A stretch of DNA of 64,000 bases from Candidula unifasciata (lineage: Eukaryota; Mollusca; Gastropoda; Stylommatophora; Geomitridae), in NCBI GenBank assembly GCA_905116865.2, contig CAJHNH020004890.1, positions 52,501 through 116,500 of the forward strand, given 5' to 3'. Positions 39,236 to 51,835 of this stretch are shown in pieces. The position numbers and the translations under genes are program-made. The stretch's first letter is position 1. Each line of letters starts with the position of its first letter. Below the pieces are notes generated by a model. That model worked only from the letters and a program-made list of their open reading frames with translations, did not search any database and was not told the origin of the DNA.

Positions 39236-39836
39236 TCCCACACTGCTAGAGTGTGTATGTTTCACATGGCAGCAATTATTTCGGCCTTGAAAACGGGTTT
39301 GGATGATATCAGTCGTAGCTTTGTCTCGTACTATTAACGGGCAGCATCTGTAATTCTGTTGATAAAAATATTCTCATGACAATTTTCTTTAGACTGATAC
39401 ATTTTTGATCATTTTGAGAGTTGGGGAGGGGGGTGTGAGTGATTGGAATAGAGAGATTGAAAGTAAAATTAAGACATAATAGGCGGAAGTAACAAGTGTG
39501 AGAGGGATGTGTGTGTTATAGAGAGGATTACAGTAGTATATGGGATAGAGAAGGGTAATATACCAAGTCTTATGCAGAATTACTGAGAAATGAAAACATT
39601 GTATGGAGTAAGTAGTAGACGCATGGGGAGTAACTGCGAGTACAATGAGTTAGGAAACATTAGAACTAGTGTTAGGGTATCGATGTCTCTCACTCTATGA
39701 ATACCCCGTTAGTTGCCTTGTCTCTAAAATACAATAATGAACATGAATATTTGACGACTATTCAAGATTGTGGGTGTCACCGAGAAAAACAAAGACCGGG
39801 TGGGCAGGAACGAAGGCTCTTTGATCGTTACGGTAA
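39236..39836. other. Unique sequence upstream of the cysteine-rich exon
   Basis: No repeat or exon was recognised. Probably intronic or intergenic. Confidence 0.4.
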
Positions 39837-40151
39837 ATAATAGGATGTGCTCCACTCATGGCGTTTGTTTCTTGTATGGACACAAGTGTCTGTGGGTGTG
39901 AGCTCGGCAAATTGCTGTTTAAATGTCGTAGCATTCTCGTAGAGAATGCATGTGACGATGTGTTTCTTGAACAAGGGAGTAAGGCATTTCGCGATATGAT
40001 TATGCGCAGGTTGTGGCAGTGTTTGGTGGGTGGAGGAATTAATAAACAAGTACAGGAATCTTGTAACCAAACCATGATGTCAGCCAAAGAGTTAGCATAC
40101 GAGAGGTGTGCCCTGGCTGGAATGTTCCAGCAATTCTGCAATACGGCCCAG
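39837..40151 (+). CDS. Cysteine-rich exon, stanniocalcin-like (tentative)
   Basis: The plus frame is open from 39837 to the stop at 40152, and GCCCA|GTAAGCC offers a donor at 40151. The translation has CGCELGKLLFKCRSILVENA, then FLEQGSKAFRDMIMRRLWQC, then LVGGGINKQVQESC, then NQTMMSAKELAYERCALAG. Stanniocalcins are secreted disulphide-linked glycoprotein hormones whose core has F..QGK.FV...L.C followed by cysteines about 15 and 14 residues apart. The spacing here (C, 13 residues, C, 14 residues, C) and the F..QG...F....L.C pattern agree. The start is undecided: the acceptor could be the AG at about 39842, 39883 or 39943. No signal peptide is visible, so an upstream exon is needed. The 168-codon minus frame over the same bases is judged a shadow. 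Other cysteine-rich secreted proteins remain possible. Confidence 0.4.
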
Positions 40152-40904
40152 TAAGCCATTTCTGGCATTTCTTGTCTTGTTTCTGCATTGTTGATGTTTT
40201 CGCTGCGTGTCTTATTTTTTTTTTGTTTTTCCTTACACCCTGAGGACATTGTGATTAAAGCCATATTATCGACTTCTCTACTTCGCTTTACACTGTTCCT
40301 CGGTCAAGATTGCTGCATATGGTACACACGCCCTGTGCCCGATCCAGTGTGTTGTTAACTTTATCACTCACCAAGTGCCGAATGGTCTAAAAAAAATAAG
40401 TCTTGCATCATAGGCACTGTGCGCTACTAGAGTAAAAATGGTACCCCAAGATCTCCGAAACCCCTGCACTGGCAAACTGAAGTCCGAAACAAAGTGATTT
40501 ATCATTAGTTAGGGTTATCATCGCAGCACTCTGGACACATCAATAGGTGCTCCTCTAATCCTTCTCTTTAGCCCGACAAGCGTAAAACGACTGACAACAC
40601 CTGTTCTGCGTTGAATAATAAACATGTTCACCCTTCGTTTGCACCCCGATGACCATCAGCTTGGACCCGGATGAGAGTCATGTATGTTACCATATTCTCC
40701 CTTGTGGTAAAGTCAAAGATTGAGCCCTAACCCAAATCCACGAGCATCAGCGATAAAGACAGACAGATTACCCACTGGTCAGTGATACTGGCTAAGTTAT
40801 GAACAACAGCATCATGTTATTTGCAACGTTAACGCTTAAAGCTGGCTATAAGCCAAACAAACAAAATCTTACCAATTGACAAAATTCAACATTTTATCAG
40901 ATGG
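40152..40904. other. Unique sequence downstream of the cysteine-rich exon
   Basis: No second exon was recognised. Probably intronic. Confidence 0.4.
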
Positions 40905-41200
40905 CATCTTGAAATAAGTGAAAGTGAAAAGTCAAGGACCCTTTTCCATGCCTTATAGGCGTAAAGGGCTAGACCTACATTTTTATACACCAGTCTGCAC
41001 AAGATGGATGATGTTGTCAGTATAACGCCGGCCGCATTTACCTCCCAGGACTGCACCTGTTACCCACTCAAGGCTGGGTCGACCTGGTTGCTAAGGCCAT
41101 TTTTGAAAAACAAGTCCAGCTCTGCCAGGGAGCGAACCCACGACCTTCCGATCCGCGGCAAGCCTCTAGCCGCTCCGCCGCTGCGACTTTCTTATCAAAT
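40905..41200 (-). mobile_element. SINE family B, with tRNA-like head
   Basis: On the minus strand the head is GTCGCAGCGGCGGAGCGGCT (A-box region) and GGTCGTGGGTTCGCTCCC (B box). The central domain follows (GGTGCAGTCCTGGGAGGTAA, GCGGCCGGCGTTATACTGAC) and then the 3' part GACTGGTGTATAAAAAT and GCCTATAAGGCATGGAAAAG. The copy at 61800-62070 has the same order. The 70-codon frame in it is not a gene. Confidence 0.72.
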
Positions 41201-41277
41201 AAATAAGCATGTTTAAAACCATGTAATTTTTCTTCTTTGTCATTGCCATCTTAATGTTACTATTATCATTATTCTAT

Positions 41278-42175
41278 TTATTCTTCTTCTTCTCCTTCTT
41301 CTTCCTACTTACCTATCTGCCCCTCTTCTACCTTGGGTTGTAGAGGTTTGCTAGAGATCGCCCGACTTCTCTGTCAGCAGTTTTCTTTCTGGCTTTGTCC
41401 GTTCCAGTCCTGTGTCAGTTAGGGACTGTCGGATGTTGTCTTCCCAGCGCACACTGGGTCGCCCTAGAGGTCTGGTGCCCTGGTTCTTAGCCTCCCATGC
41501 CTGCCATGGTGGCTAATTTTCTACCATTCTGCATACATGTCCAAACCATCGTAACTGTGAATGATCCACTCGGGTTTTTAAATACTGGGTTTAAAGATCT
41601 TGACGTATTGTGTGATTGCGGACTTTGTCCCTTCTTGTCACTTGGACAACTTTTCTCAGATATCTCATTTCCGAGGCCTGAAGATGGCTTCTGTGAGCTG
41701 TTGTCATTGCCCATGACTCACGCCCATAGGTCAGGACTGGTTCATAGGTAGAGCGGTAAACACCCATTTTCGTCCTCTTGCCAATTTCTCGTTTCCTAAG
41801 AAACACTCGGTTTATGGCCTGGAAGAGTCTCCCAGCAGCTGCTTTTCGTGTAGCCTGCTCAGTCTTAATGCCTTCATTTCAGTCTAATACAACTCCAAGG
41901 TATTTGAACTGGTTGACCTGCTCCAGTGCATACTGTCCCATCATGATCTGGTGTTTCTTTTCCTCTCTTGAGATCACCATAGTTTTAGTTTTGGAGATAC
42001 TAATGGTCATCCCTCTCTTTTCAAGCTCTTCCTTCCAGACAAGTAAGTTGGACTGAAGGTGTGCCTCTGATTTAGCTATAAAGGCCACTTCGTCTGCAAA
42101 TGTCAGCTCTGGTATACAGATTGGTATGATCTTCCAGTACCATACAGAGTACTTCTTTGTCTTCTCCTTACAGGT
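41278..42175 (-). mobile_element. RTE-b LINE, C-terminal 0.9 kb, antisense
   Basis: Minus-strand translation: FIAKSEAHLQSNLLVWKEEL, RGMTISISKTKTMVISREEK, QVNQFKYLGVVLD, a stop, YRSTYEPVLTYGRESWAMTT, ASEMRYLRKVVQVTRRDKVR, then a frameshift to the G.RPLGRPSVRWEDN region. This is the RT palm end, thumb and basic C-terminus of an RTE-type LINE. Its 3' end abuts a TTCTTCTTCTTCTCC run at about 41280-41310, which on the minus strand is a (GAA)n tail. Frameshifts make it inactive. Confidence 0.82.
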
Positions 42176-42194
42176 CTTGATGACATCATCTGTA

Positions 42195-42195
<1 letters not shown>

Positions 42196-42269
<74 letters not shown>

Positions 42270-42280
42270 ATTATTATTTT
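42196..42280. repeat. (ATT)n microsatellite
   Basis: About 75 bp of ATT trinucleotides. The poly-I frame is an artefact. Confidence 0.95.
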
Positions 42281-42284
42281 ACTG

Positions 42285-42360
42285 CGTTCACCCTTAAAAG
42301 TGCTATTGATGGTTGTATTGTGATTTACTGCTAGGCTGCGATATTAATTTTACGCTTGTG
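42285..42360 (+). repeat. Fragment of the 18.5-kb 220-bp repeat
   Basis: GCGTTCACCCTTAAAAGTGC, GGTTGTATTGTGATTTACTG and CTAGGCTGCGATATT align with CGTTCGCCCTTGAGAGGGCG, TTGTGTTGTGGTTTACAGC and TAGGCTGCGATATC of the repeat at 18440-19060. This shows that the unit is dispersed. Confidence 0.6.
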
Positions 42361-43312
42361 CAGCTGTTCGGGAGGAGATGGCAGTATCTCACCCATGTAT
42401 CTGTCCTAAGTGCCGTGCTAATAGTTATTCTGAATCAGTCAAAACATGTCAGCCATCATCAATTCTCAAATTGTGCACTGTTGTCTTTGAATCTGCGTAT
42501 CTGAATCTACCTCATATTCGGTAGCAGTTGTCGACTTGGCTGAATTAATTGTCCTATATCTTTGGTAAGTACTTTAGTAAATTTTGTAAAGGGTTTCAAA
42601 AACGTCTAAGTCAATTTATACCAAACCACTGCAGCATGCTAAGAAACCGGAAAGCACATTAACTTCAAAGGTTGAGTGAGTTTATATAGTAACATATCTT
42701 TGTTACATTCTATTAATTAGTAGAACATTTTTTTTGGGGGGGGGGGGGGGGGGTAGCCAGATTCACTTACAAATTTTGATAGAACTTTTAAAAAAGTGAT
42801 TATTACCTTTAGGTTTGATGGCGAGTCGATCCTCTGGCATTGAAAAACACATCTTCATACATACAAAATATGTATCTTAATATGTCATCCCACGACTTTT
42901 AGATGTTGAGAATATGGATCTAAGCACAGGTTATAATGAGAAGCCAGTAACTTAGAGGTCTGGGTGCTACAGAAATGGATGAGAGTAACTGAATCAAACA
43001 TTCGACTCTGAATGGCTACCTCATCAAGTCCTGATAATGTCAGTTAACAAGAAACACAAACTCATTATTGTGTATTGATGGGATAGAAGGCGAAGGTTGT
43101 TACGTTTTAACCCGCACTGTGCGTGTAATAAAACCGCAGTGTTGTCTATATTTACAACATATTATCTTGAGAATTCTTTTGATATTTTGATATTTTTCAG
43201 ATTCCTATTACCTCCGTGTTGCCTTTCGTGTTTGTGCGTGTATGTATAATCCGCATCGTTAACTTGTTTTACTAAGTTATTAGTTTGACTCCTCTATTAC
43301 CATGTAGGAAAA
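42361..43312. other. Unique sequence, no gene recognised
   Basis: Contains a T run and a G run at about 42728-42754. No motif was found. Confidence 0.45.
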
Positions 43313-45425
43313 ATTAGAATAAAACTAAAGAACACTAGAAAAACACCACAGAACATCAAGTTGAATTTAGGAATTCTTAGAACGGATAAAGAAATTAAGG
43401 ACCAGTACAATGTCACTGTACAAAACCGGTATAATGCAATAGAAATTATACAGACTATTGATGAAATGTGGGATATGTTGCGTGAGTCAATTCAGCAGAC
43501 ATCTAAAGAGACAATCCCACCAACCCATAGAGTAGCAAAAATGAAATGGATGTCAACCGAAATTCTGCAGTTGATGGATGAAAGAAGGAAGAAAAAGAAT
43601 GATAAAGAAGAATACTCTAGAATACAAAAAGAAATAGTGAACAAATGCAAAGTGACTAAAGAAGCCTGGCTGAATCAAATGTGTACAGAGATTGGGGAAA
43701 ACAACAGGAAAGACCCACATTCCATGTACAAACAGATAAATATGTTAACAGGAAAGATGACACGTAACAGCACTGGATGTTTGAAATCAAAAGATGGTGA
43801 CTTATTAATGGGACATAGTAATATAATTAACAGATGGACAGAGTATATAGGGGAACTGTATGATGATAATAGACCAGATGTAGAACTGCAGACCAACAAT
43901 GATGGTCCACCAATAATGACTGCAGAAGTTGAGGATCCAATACATCATATGAAGAAAGGAAAAGCACCCGGGCCAGACAACATCTCAATGGAAGAAATCG
44001 AAGCACTGGGAGATTTTGGAATTGAAATAATAACTAAACTTTTAAATGATATTTATAATAGTGGGTATAATCCAAATGACCTTTTAAAATCCCTATTTAT
44101 AGCTCTGCCAAAGAAACCAGGCACTATAAAATGTGAAGACCACCTCACATTAAGTCTTATGAGTCACATAACTAAGATGTTACTGAGAAAAATTATGAGA
44201 AGAATAAGTAACAAAATTAAACAAGAAATCAGCGATGAACAATGTGGATTTGGAGAAGGAAAAGGTACAAACATTGCCATATACATCCTAAGGACATTGT
44301 CAGAAAGAGCTATAGAAGTAAAGACTGATTTGTACATATGCTTCATATACAAAAGCATTTGACTGTGAAGCATGAAGAAGTAATCAAATTGTTACAAAAA
44401 TTAAACATTGATGGGAAAGATCTACGATCAATAAAGAATATGTATTGGCAGCAAACAGCAGCTATAAGATTAACAACTGTTTAGGTACATTTCAAAGCAT
44501 AAAGAGGTGCGAACGACAAGGACGTGTACTGTAACCTGATTTGTTTTCAATATACAGTGAATATATAATGAGATCTTTAATTGGTGTGCCCGGAATTGTG
44601 GTTGGTGGGCACAATATAAACAATTTACTTTATGCTGATGACACAGTCTTGATAGCAACAAGTCAGAAAGAACTACAGCAAATGATAGACATTGTGGTGT
44701 TCGAAAGTGGAAGAATGGGCCTCAGTTTGAATAATGGGAAGACAGAAGTAATGGTGGTATCAAAGCAACGAATTATTCCTAAGTGTGTAAAAAAAAAAGT
44801 TGATGGTGTTATTTTAGGACAAGTACAGAAATTTAAGTATCAGGGCACATGGATAACATCAGATGGAAGTTGCATAACTGAGATAAGAAACAGACAGAAC
44901 AGGACAGGCAAAAACTGCATTTTATAAAATGAAAAAAATATTGTGCAATATATCCTTATCATTGAGAGTTAGAAAAAGAATTCCTGCTTCTACATACATC
45001 CAGTTTTAACATATGGCTGTGAATCCTGGACAATCGGTAGGCAGGCCAAACAGTTTCTAGAGGCCTCAGAGATGTGGTTTTACAGAAGAATACTTAGAAT
45101 ACATTGGACAGCCAAAAAGAGCAACCAAGAGATTTTTAAAGAGGCGGGAGCCCGAGGACAATTTATCACAGACATCAGAAGGAGACAGTCATCATTTTTC
45201 GACCATGTTATGAGAAGAGGGAAAATAGAACATGTTGTGACCACTGGAAAGATCTGTGGAAGGAGGGATAGAGGAAGACAACGAGAGAAGATGCTTGACA
45301 GTCTTGTTGCATGGCATGGAGATGTGTCGGCACACGAACTGACACATGCTGCAGGAGATCGCAGTTTGTGGAGAGCCATGATCGCCCACGCCAGTCGGCA
45401 AGGCACTTGATGATGATGATGATTA
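43313..45425 (+). mobile_element. RTE-a LINE, longest copy (linker, RT, 3' end)
   Basis: The first frame (to 44362) holds the linker after the missing endonuclease (KWMSTEILQLMDERRKKKND, TKEAWLNQMCTEIGENN) and RT motifs 0-2 (GKAPGPDNISMEEIEALGDF, SLFIALPKKPGTIKCEDH, GFGEGKGTNIAIYILRTL). A frameshift near 44355 precedes motif A (AFDCVKHEEVIKLL). Then follow NLLYADDTVLIATSQKELQQ (YADD intact), KTEVMVVSKQRIIPKC, CESWTIGRQAKQFLEASEMW and GRQREKMLDSLVAWHGD. It ends GGCACTTGATGATGATGATG. Several frameshifts and a mutated motif B region (CERQGRVL, then a stop) inactivate it. ATTACCATGT upstream and ATTATCATGT after the tail might be a decayed target duplication. The apurinic endonuclease domain is lacking, so it is 5'-truncated. 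Confidence 0.88.
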
Positions 45426-45589
45426 TCATGTTACTTTAAATCATCCCACTGAGGCTTTTAAATTAGCTAGCATGTTATATTTCCTCAATTTTTTCTAAAA
45501 GTTGTAAATTGAACCATGTTATTTTACATTCTTATTATTAACCCATGATCCCTGCTTCAAACATTAATATTACACTTCACACCACACTT

Positions 45590-46300
45590 GATGGAAGCTG
45601 TAGAGAGCAGATTCCCGGCACTGTTAACACTTTAATCAGAACTCTGATTGACGAAAACACAGATTAAGGTGATACTATAGTTTACACAGATTAATCAGTA
45701 TTTTGGGGCAAGCGAAATGAATGGGCATTTACAGTCAGCTCAAGAGGGAAACCCATCAAGGAGATAAATGGCCCTTTTGCTGTTACAGCTAGTTGCCTTA
45801 CAATAGAAGAAACTTTGATGTAACAAGGGTAGTAGCATGGCTTGGTACTGATACGTGTGTATACTTAGTTGCTCGATGAATATGCTTTAAAAAATCCAAA
45901 CCGGTTTTTATCAGGCAAGAATGAATTTAAAGAACTTCGCAAATGTCTGCCCTTATCATTGTGCAAGGTTATGTGGGTGTTCAAGGGAACGATCGTGCAG
46001 AAAATCTTGCTGACACTTTGGTTGCTATGACTGGTCTAGTACTGGACAAAGGCGATGTCATCGATGCTATGTGCAGCACTTACCGTGGCGACGAGCACGC
46101 CAAAGGGCCTGTCTAGGCTGTTGGACATGGGGATGCAGCTTGGGGCTGCAAGAAATGATCTTTTCGCTAAGGGGACAATTGGTTTTATTAACAGACACAG
46201 AACAGGCGTCATCGGTCGTTTGACACTTGTGGATCTTTTGAGGAAGAGATCAGAGCACATATAGATCCGTCTGGAGTGCTGTGATGATAATCCTTATTAT
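45590..46300 (+). mobile_element. Nimb-like LINE, RNase H and C-terminus, old copy
   Basis: Degenerate translation: LIDENTD, TIVYTD, a stop, NEWAFTVSSRGKPIKEINGP and LTIEE for the first half of RNase H. Later come VQGYVGVQGNDRAENLADTL and GLVLDKGDVIDAM, and after a frameshift GTIGFINRHRTGVIGRLTLV, LLRKRSEHI and ECCDDNP. The order matches the 52-kb copy but identity is low and stops are many. It represents a second, older subfamily. Confidence 0.75.
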
Positions 46301-46329
46301 TCTTTAATCCTTAATCACATTTCTATTAC

Positions 46330-47221
46330 TTCGACTCATTTTAGTCAGTCGTTTATCTGAACTTATCAAGTATTATGTTTCTTTACATCGCTGTTACTCT
46401 AATTCATTCTATTCCATGTGTTATTTCACGCCATGATGAAACTGTTACCCAAAATCAGTCGAGTCTAATTGCTAACTCTTTCTGTCTAATGCAGGTGTTA
46501 CTTCAACTCAACTAAGTCTAGTTGGTAACTCTTTGTCTCTAACACAAGGGTTGATTCAGCTCACTTAAGTCTAGCTCCTTAACTCATACCATCTAATACA
46601 GTTTTTACTTCAGTTCTCTCAAGTCAAGTTGCTAACTCTTTCTAATACGTGTTACTTCAACTCACTTAAGTCTAGTTGTTAACTCTTTGTGTCTAATACA
46701 GGGGTTACTGAAACTCACTAAAGTCTAGTTGCTAACGCCTTTTCTCTGATACAGGTGTTACTTCAACTCACTTAAGTCTTAGTTTTGAACTTGGTAAATT
46801 CGGCTTACTCAAGTCAAGTTGCTAACTCATTTTGTCAAACAGAGGTGTTACTTCAACTCACTTAAGTGTAGTTGTTAACTCTTTTTGTTTAATACATTGG
46901 TTACTTCAGCACACTCAAGTCTAGTTGCTAACGCCTTTTCTCTGATACAGGTGTTACTTCAACTCACTTAAGTCTTAGTTTTGAACTTGGTAAATTCGGC
47001 TTACTCAAGTCAAGTTGCTAACTCATTTTGTCAAACAGAGGTGTTACTTCAACTCACTTAAGTGTAGTTGTTAACTCTTTCTGTTTAATACATTGGTTAC
47101 TTCAGCACACTCAAGTCGAGTAGCTAACTCTTTCTGTCTCACACAGGGGTTATTTCAGCTCACTCAAGTCGAGCTGCTAACTCATTTTGTCTAATAAAGG
47201 TATTATTTTAACTCACTCAAG
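46330..47221. repeat. About 50-bp minisatellite with 196-bp higher-order unit
   Basis: Units contain GTGTTACTTCAACTCACTTA, AGTCTAGTTGCTAACTC and TTTCTGTCTAATACAG. A four-unit block is duplicated with an offset of 196 bp (GCTAACGCCTTTTCTCTGAT at 46731 and 46927). The array ends in a CT tract. Confidence 0.88.
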
Positions 47222-47225
47222 TTAA

Positions 47226-47260
<35 letters not shown>

Positions 47261-47283
47261 CTCTCTTTCTTTCTCTCTCTCTC

Positions 47284-47351
<68 letters not shown>
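47222..47351. repeat. (CT)n microsatellite
   Basis: About 130 bp of CT dinucleotides with TTCT interruptions. Confidence 0.96.
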
Positions 47352-47353
<2 letters not shown>

Positions 47354-47807
47354 CAGTGCTGCAAGTGTTAAGTTGAGTCGACAAGGTCTGATTGTTAAAC
47401 TAATCCATGCTGCCCCAGACAGTTAACATTCCACAACAGGCGCTGTTGTTCCTTCATGATACCAACAAAGGAAATAGACAGTAGAAGATAGACAGAAACT
47501 ACAGAGTGGAAACATGACAGATAATTTACACAAAGGTAAAGTGTTACCAGTGCCTATCAGAGAAATATAGTGTGGTGAGTTAAGAACCAACATCATAGCA
47601 CTTAGGACTTTCCCATAAGCGCTCTGTTCCCATCTTTAGCAGCAAGCACCGAGTTCCAGTTCTGACACTTCCAGTAACAGTCTGAATATGTATCCATCTG
47701 GCCCCTTCTCTGAGTGTTAAGTGTTGGCCTGATTGCCTGGTCACTTTTTAAACAAAGCAAAATATTATATTTTGAGGATAGGAGTGAAACCGGATAATAC
47801 TTCCTAC

Positions 47808-47812
<5 letters not shown>
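47352..47812. other. Unique sequence, no gene recognised
   Basis: Nothing identifiable between two dinucleotide tracts. Confidence 0.45.

Positions 47813-47882
<70 letters not shown>
47813..47882. repeat. (GA)n microsatellite
   Basis: About 70 bp of pure GA. Confidence 0.97.
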
Positions 47883-47883
<1 letters not shown>

Positions 47884-49776
47884 CATAGCTGTAACATCCA
47901 ACTACTAATGAAAAAATACACAAACCTCTTGACGTGAGTTGATTCAGGGCATTTGTTTCTCTGGGAATTGAATATTTTTCGGAGGAGACAAATAAAACAC
48001 TCAAGGGCGTTGAAGTAATTTAGTGTTGTTTAAACCTGTAATGATTGTTGTGTGAGTGCGGCCTGAAGAAGGTCATCGTCTCTAGCAACACCCTAACACC
48101 TACAGGCCCCCTATAGACCCAGTCCTAGACTGTATACATAAACACCTAAATGTTTCCCTGGAGTGGAAACAACGAATCCCCACAAAATTTCTGGTCTCAC
48201 AAGTCATCACCGAGCCTCTCCCATGTCTCCGCCCTAGACAGCTGACTTGATGACCTAACGAGAACACTGACCCTGACCTTTAAAACATGGTGCCATTACC
48301 ACGGCTTCCGAAATGTGAACATTGCGTGAATTCACGTGCATGGGTGTTTCTCTTGAAGAAAATATTTGTGTAAGTTGCCAAAATACGCCTCTGTTATTTC
48401 AGTCCAAAGGAACATACTTGCAAGCGTACTGGATTGAGCCTATCTCACGGGCATGCATCTGCCTCACCACACTAGCCGTGCTTCTGTCCATCCGTGTGGA
48501 GCATCAACCCCTTGTTGACTTGTCGGTGTTGTTTTGAGAACATACGAGCTGCTGATATAGGCGACTCCTCCCAGAAGGGATGTTTCTCATTGACATTGTT
48601 GGAAATTAAGAAAATAAAAAGTTTTTTTTTTTTCAACTGATACGTCATACAGTCTGCATTTGTCAGTGAAGTCATAAAGTACTCGTGGCCAGCAGGCTTA
48701 CACATAGAAACCGTGTAGCGCAATCAGTTACTTATTAACTCTCGCAGTCCCTGCTGTTACTGCATAAAATATTATATTCGAGAGTATGTACACTTGAGAC
48801 CAGGTTCAATTGTGTGAAACGAAGTCAGTTGCAAAGTCGTTCAGCATGCTCATCTCCAGTATAAAGCGCTCTATTCAGGTATAAACTAACACAAATCCAC
48901 TCAAGGCCTCACATTATGCAGGGGCCTACCCTGAAAAAATTAAACTTAGAGCAACTGTGTCTCCAGAAAACAATTGTCTGCACCTAACATCGTGTGTACA
49001 GAAAGCAATATGTTACGCAGCTTATCTTTTGATGACATAATCAATAATTTTGCATTTGGGAAATCAAGACTATAAATGTGACCCTTTTATTGCTTGTTTT
49101 GTAATTCTTTGTGCTGTTCGTCTCAGAGTGTGCCCAGTATATCTCCATTTTCTTTGTCACATTGCAGTCGATACAGGTATTTGTTCAGTCATTTCTCTTA
49201 TCTCCTGACTTTTTTCTTTTTAGTTAATCCTATTTTATATTCATGATTTTTCTCAGACTTTTCTTCTCAAATGCATTTAGATTTCATTCCCTGTCTTTAC
49301 TAGTTATCCAACTTTCGCTGACATTTGTTAGAAAAGAAATAGCATTAAAATTGAAGATACGTAGTTTGCTCTTCAAGCTATCTAACTTGGAGCTCTGTAT
49401 TTTAAGGCTTGAAGATTGTTGTTGCTTTGCCAATGCGAAACAAAATTTTCTTCGCTGTAGCTAACAAAGAGTCAACATTTCTACTCAAATAGGCTTCTAC
49501 TGGTTTGTTTTTTAACATGGCATCTGCATAGTCTGTTGTTGGTATCTTTAATATATTTGTTATCTCGTGTCTTATTTGTAGTCTTATTTATTTGTGATGC
49601 TGTAGACTAAACATCATATGTGTACACGCACACAGACACTGAAAAAAGTTGTTAAATTAAATGAAAACTTGTGAAATATTTCGACCACGGAAAAAGGCAA
49701 CGCTCTTCTCAAAATAACTAATGTCTCCGTAGCAGTCGATTTAAAGCTTTACAAAATACGTCAGCTTTGTAGAACA
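47883..49776. other. Unique sequence, no gene recognised
   Basis: Short frames at 48322-48537, 48472-48723 and 49243-49464 lack motifs and plausible splice borders. No repeat was identified. Confidence 0.45.
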
Positions 49777-51051
49777 GCACACAATACAATACAATACAAT
49801 ACAATAAATACAATACAATACAATACAATACAATACAACACAACACAATACAATACAAAACAATACAATACAATACAATACAATACAATACATTACATTA
49901 CAATACAATACAATACAATACAATACAATACATTACATTACAATACAATACAATACAATACAATACAATAAAATGCAATACAATACAATACATTACATTA
50001 CAATACAATACAATACAATACAACACAACACAATACAATACATTACAATACAATACAATACAATACAATACAATACAATACAATACAATGCAATACAATA
50101 CAATACAATACAATACAACACAATACAATACAATACAATACAATACAATACAATACAATACAATACAATACAATGCAATACAATACAATACAACACAATA
50201 CAATACAATACAATACAATACATTACATTACATTACATTACAATACAATACAAAACAATACAATACAATACAATGCAATACAATACAATACAATACAACA
50301 CAATACAATGCAATACAATACAATATAATACAACACAATACAATACAATACAATACAATACAATACAATACAATACAATACAATACAATACAATACAACA
50401 CAATACAATACAATACATTACATTACAATACAATACAATACAATACAATACAACACAACACAACACAATACAATACATTACATTACAATACAATACAATG
50501 CAATACAATGCAATACAATACAATACAACACAACACAATACAATACAATACAATACATTACAATACAATACAATACAATACGATACAATACAATACAATA
50601 CATTACAATACAATACAATACAATACAATACAATACATTACAATACAATACAATACAATACAACACAACACAACACAATACAACACAATACAATACAATA
50701 CATTACAATACAATACAATACAATACATTACAATACATTACAATACAATACAATACAATACAATACAATACAATACAATACAATACAATACAATACAATA
50801 CAATACAATACAATACAATACAATACAATACAATACATTACAATACAATACAATACAACACAACACAACACAATACAACACAATACAATACATTACAATA
50901 CAATACAATACAATACAATACAATACAATACATTACAATACAATACAATACAATACAATACAATACAACACAATACAATACAACACAATACAATACATTA
51001 CAATACAATACAATACAATACAATACAATACAATACAATACAATACAATAA
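49777..51051. repeat. (ACAAT)n pentanucleotide satellite, 1.27 kb
   Basis: Tandem ACAAT with point variants (ACATT, ACACA, GCAAT). The variants recur as blocks, for example ACATTACATT and ACACAACACA, which suggests local block duplication. Since 5 and 3 are coprime, every 15 bp gives NTIQY or CIVLY repeats, which explains the 382-codon frame. Confidence 0.97.
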
Positions 51052-51614
51052 CAGGTGCGTTGCATCGGCAAGCCTTCATAAGCGAACAACAGGAAAAACA
51101 GCATCCAAAATATATACATAATACTGTAATGCCAGAAAAAAGATTTGTTAGCATCATCTCCTATTCGAACTTCCACGTTATCTGTCTGACATGAAAGTAC
51201 ATCACCAACTAAAGAATATCGCTGCTCTGGTTGTCCTATTTTCTAGCCGTCATCAAGGAAGAACTGTTTTGTGATGAGCTTCACATTCGACCTTGTCTAA
51301 AGTGGGTATCAGGACACCTGAGATGTAATGGCATTAGTGCAGAATATCACTAGTACGAGACGTTTAATGCACGTCGGTTCTTTGAATATGACCTTCACGT
51401 ACTTTACTAAAGTAGCGAACATAACTTATTAGTAATCACTGAGAATGATTATCACCACACTCTCTACTGATCCATCTGTGCTTTGTGCTCTGATCTCCTC
51501 CTCAGCAACTTAACATGCGAAAAAGGTCTTATCATGCTGGTTCTGTGTTGAATGGTTAAAAGTTGTGTGCCTTTTTTTTTTTTTTTTTTATGTTTATGTC
51601 TGGCAGATCCAGAT
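51052..51614. other. Unique sequence, no gene recognised
   Basis: A T run lies at about 51573-51589. No exon was recognised. Confidence 0.45.
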
Positions 51615-51835
51615 TCTTACTCTAAATCCAGCAGCCTGGTTACTGATACGTGGTCATGCCGTACGGGTTTTCTCAAATAGGTCAAGCATGACACTGATGA
51701 CATAGCGTCTATCCAGAATCGCACCAGGCATAACAATCGCAATATTAACCAGATAACTTGCACACTCGTTACCTCGAACACCCGCATCACGCCGCACAAT
51801 GACGTAGGTTACACCAGACAGTTGCAGTATACTTA
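51615..51835 (-). mobile_element. Nimb-like LINE fragment, antisense
   Basis: Minus-strand translation LQLSGVTYVIVRRDAGVRGN then ECASYLVNIAIVMPGAILD and ISVMLDLFEKT aligns with STVRGVTFIFVPGHAGVDGN, ERADRLAGSA and the following helix of the 52-kb copy. It is the end of RNase H in a second frame-shifted, decayed copy. It lies about 210 bp upstream of the young sense copy. Confidence 0.7.

Noticed and set aside
38774..39337. 187-codon frame with repeated HTGSLVSW-like phrases
   Set aside because: A 43-bp unit read in three rotating frames; no start context or exon borders.
39758..40264. 168-codon minus frame
   Set aside because: Opposite strand has the regular cysteine pattern and splice donor; the minus translation shows no family.
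49973..51194. 382-codon frame rich in NTIQY
   Set aside because: Pentanucleotide ACAAT repeat has no stop in these registers.
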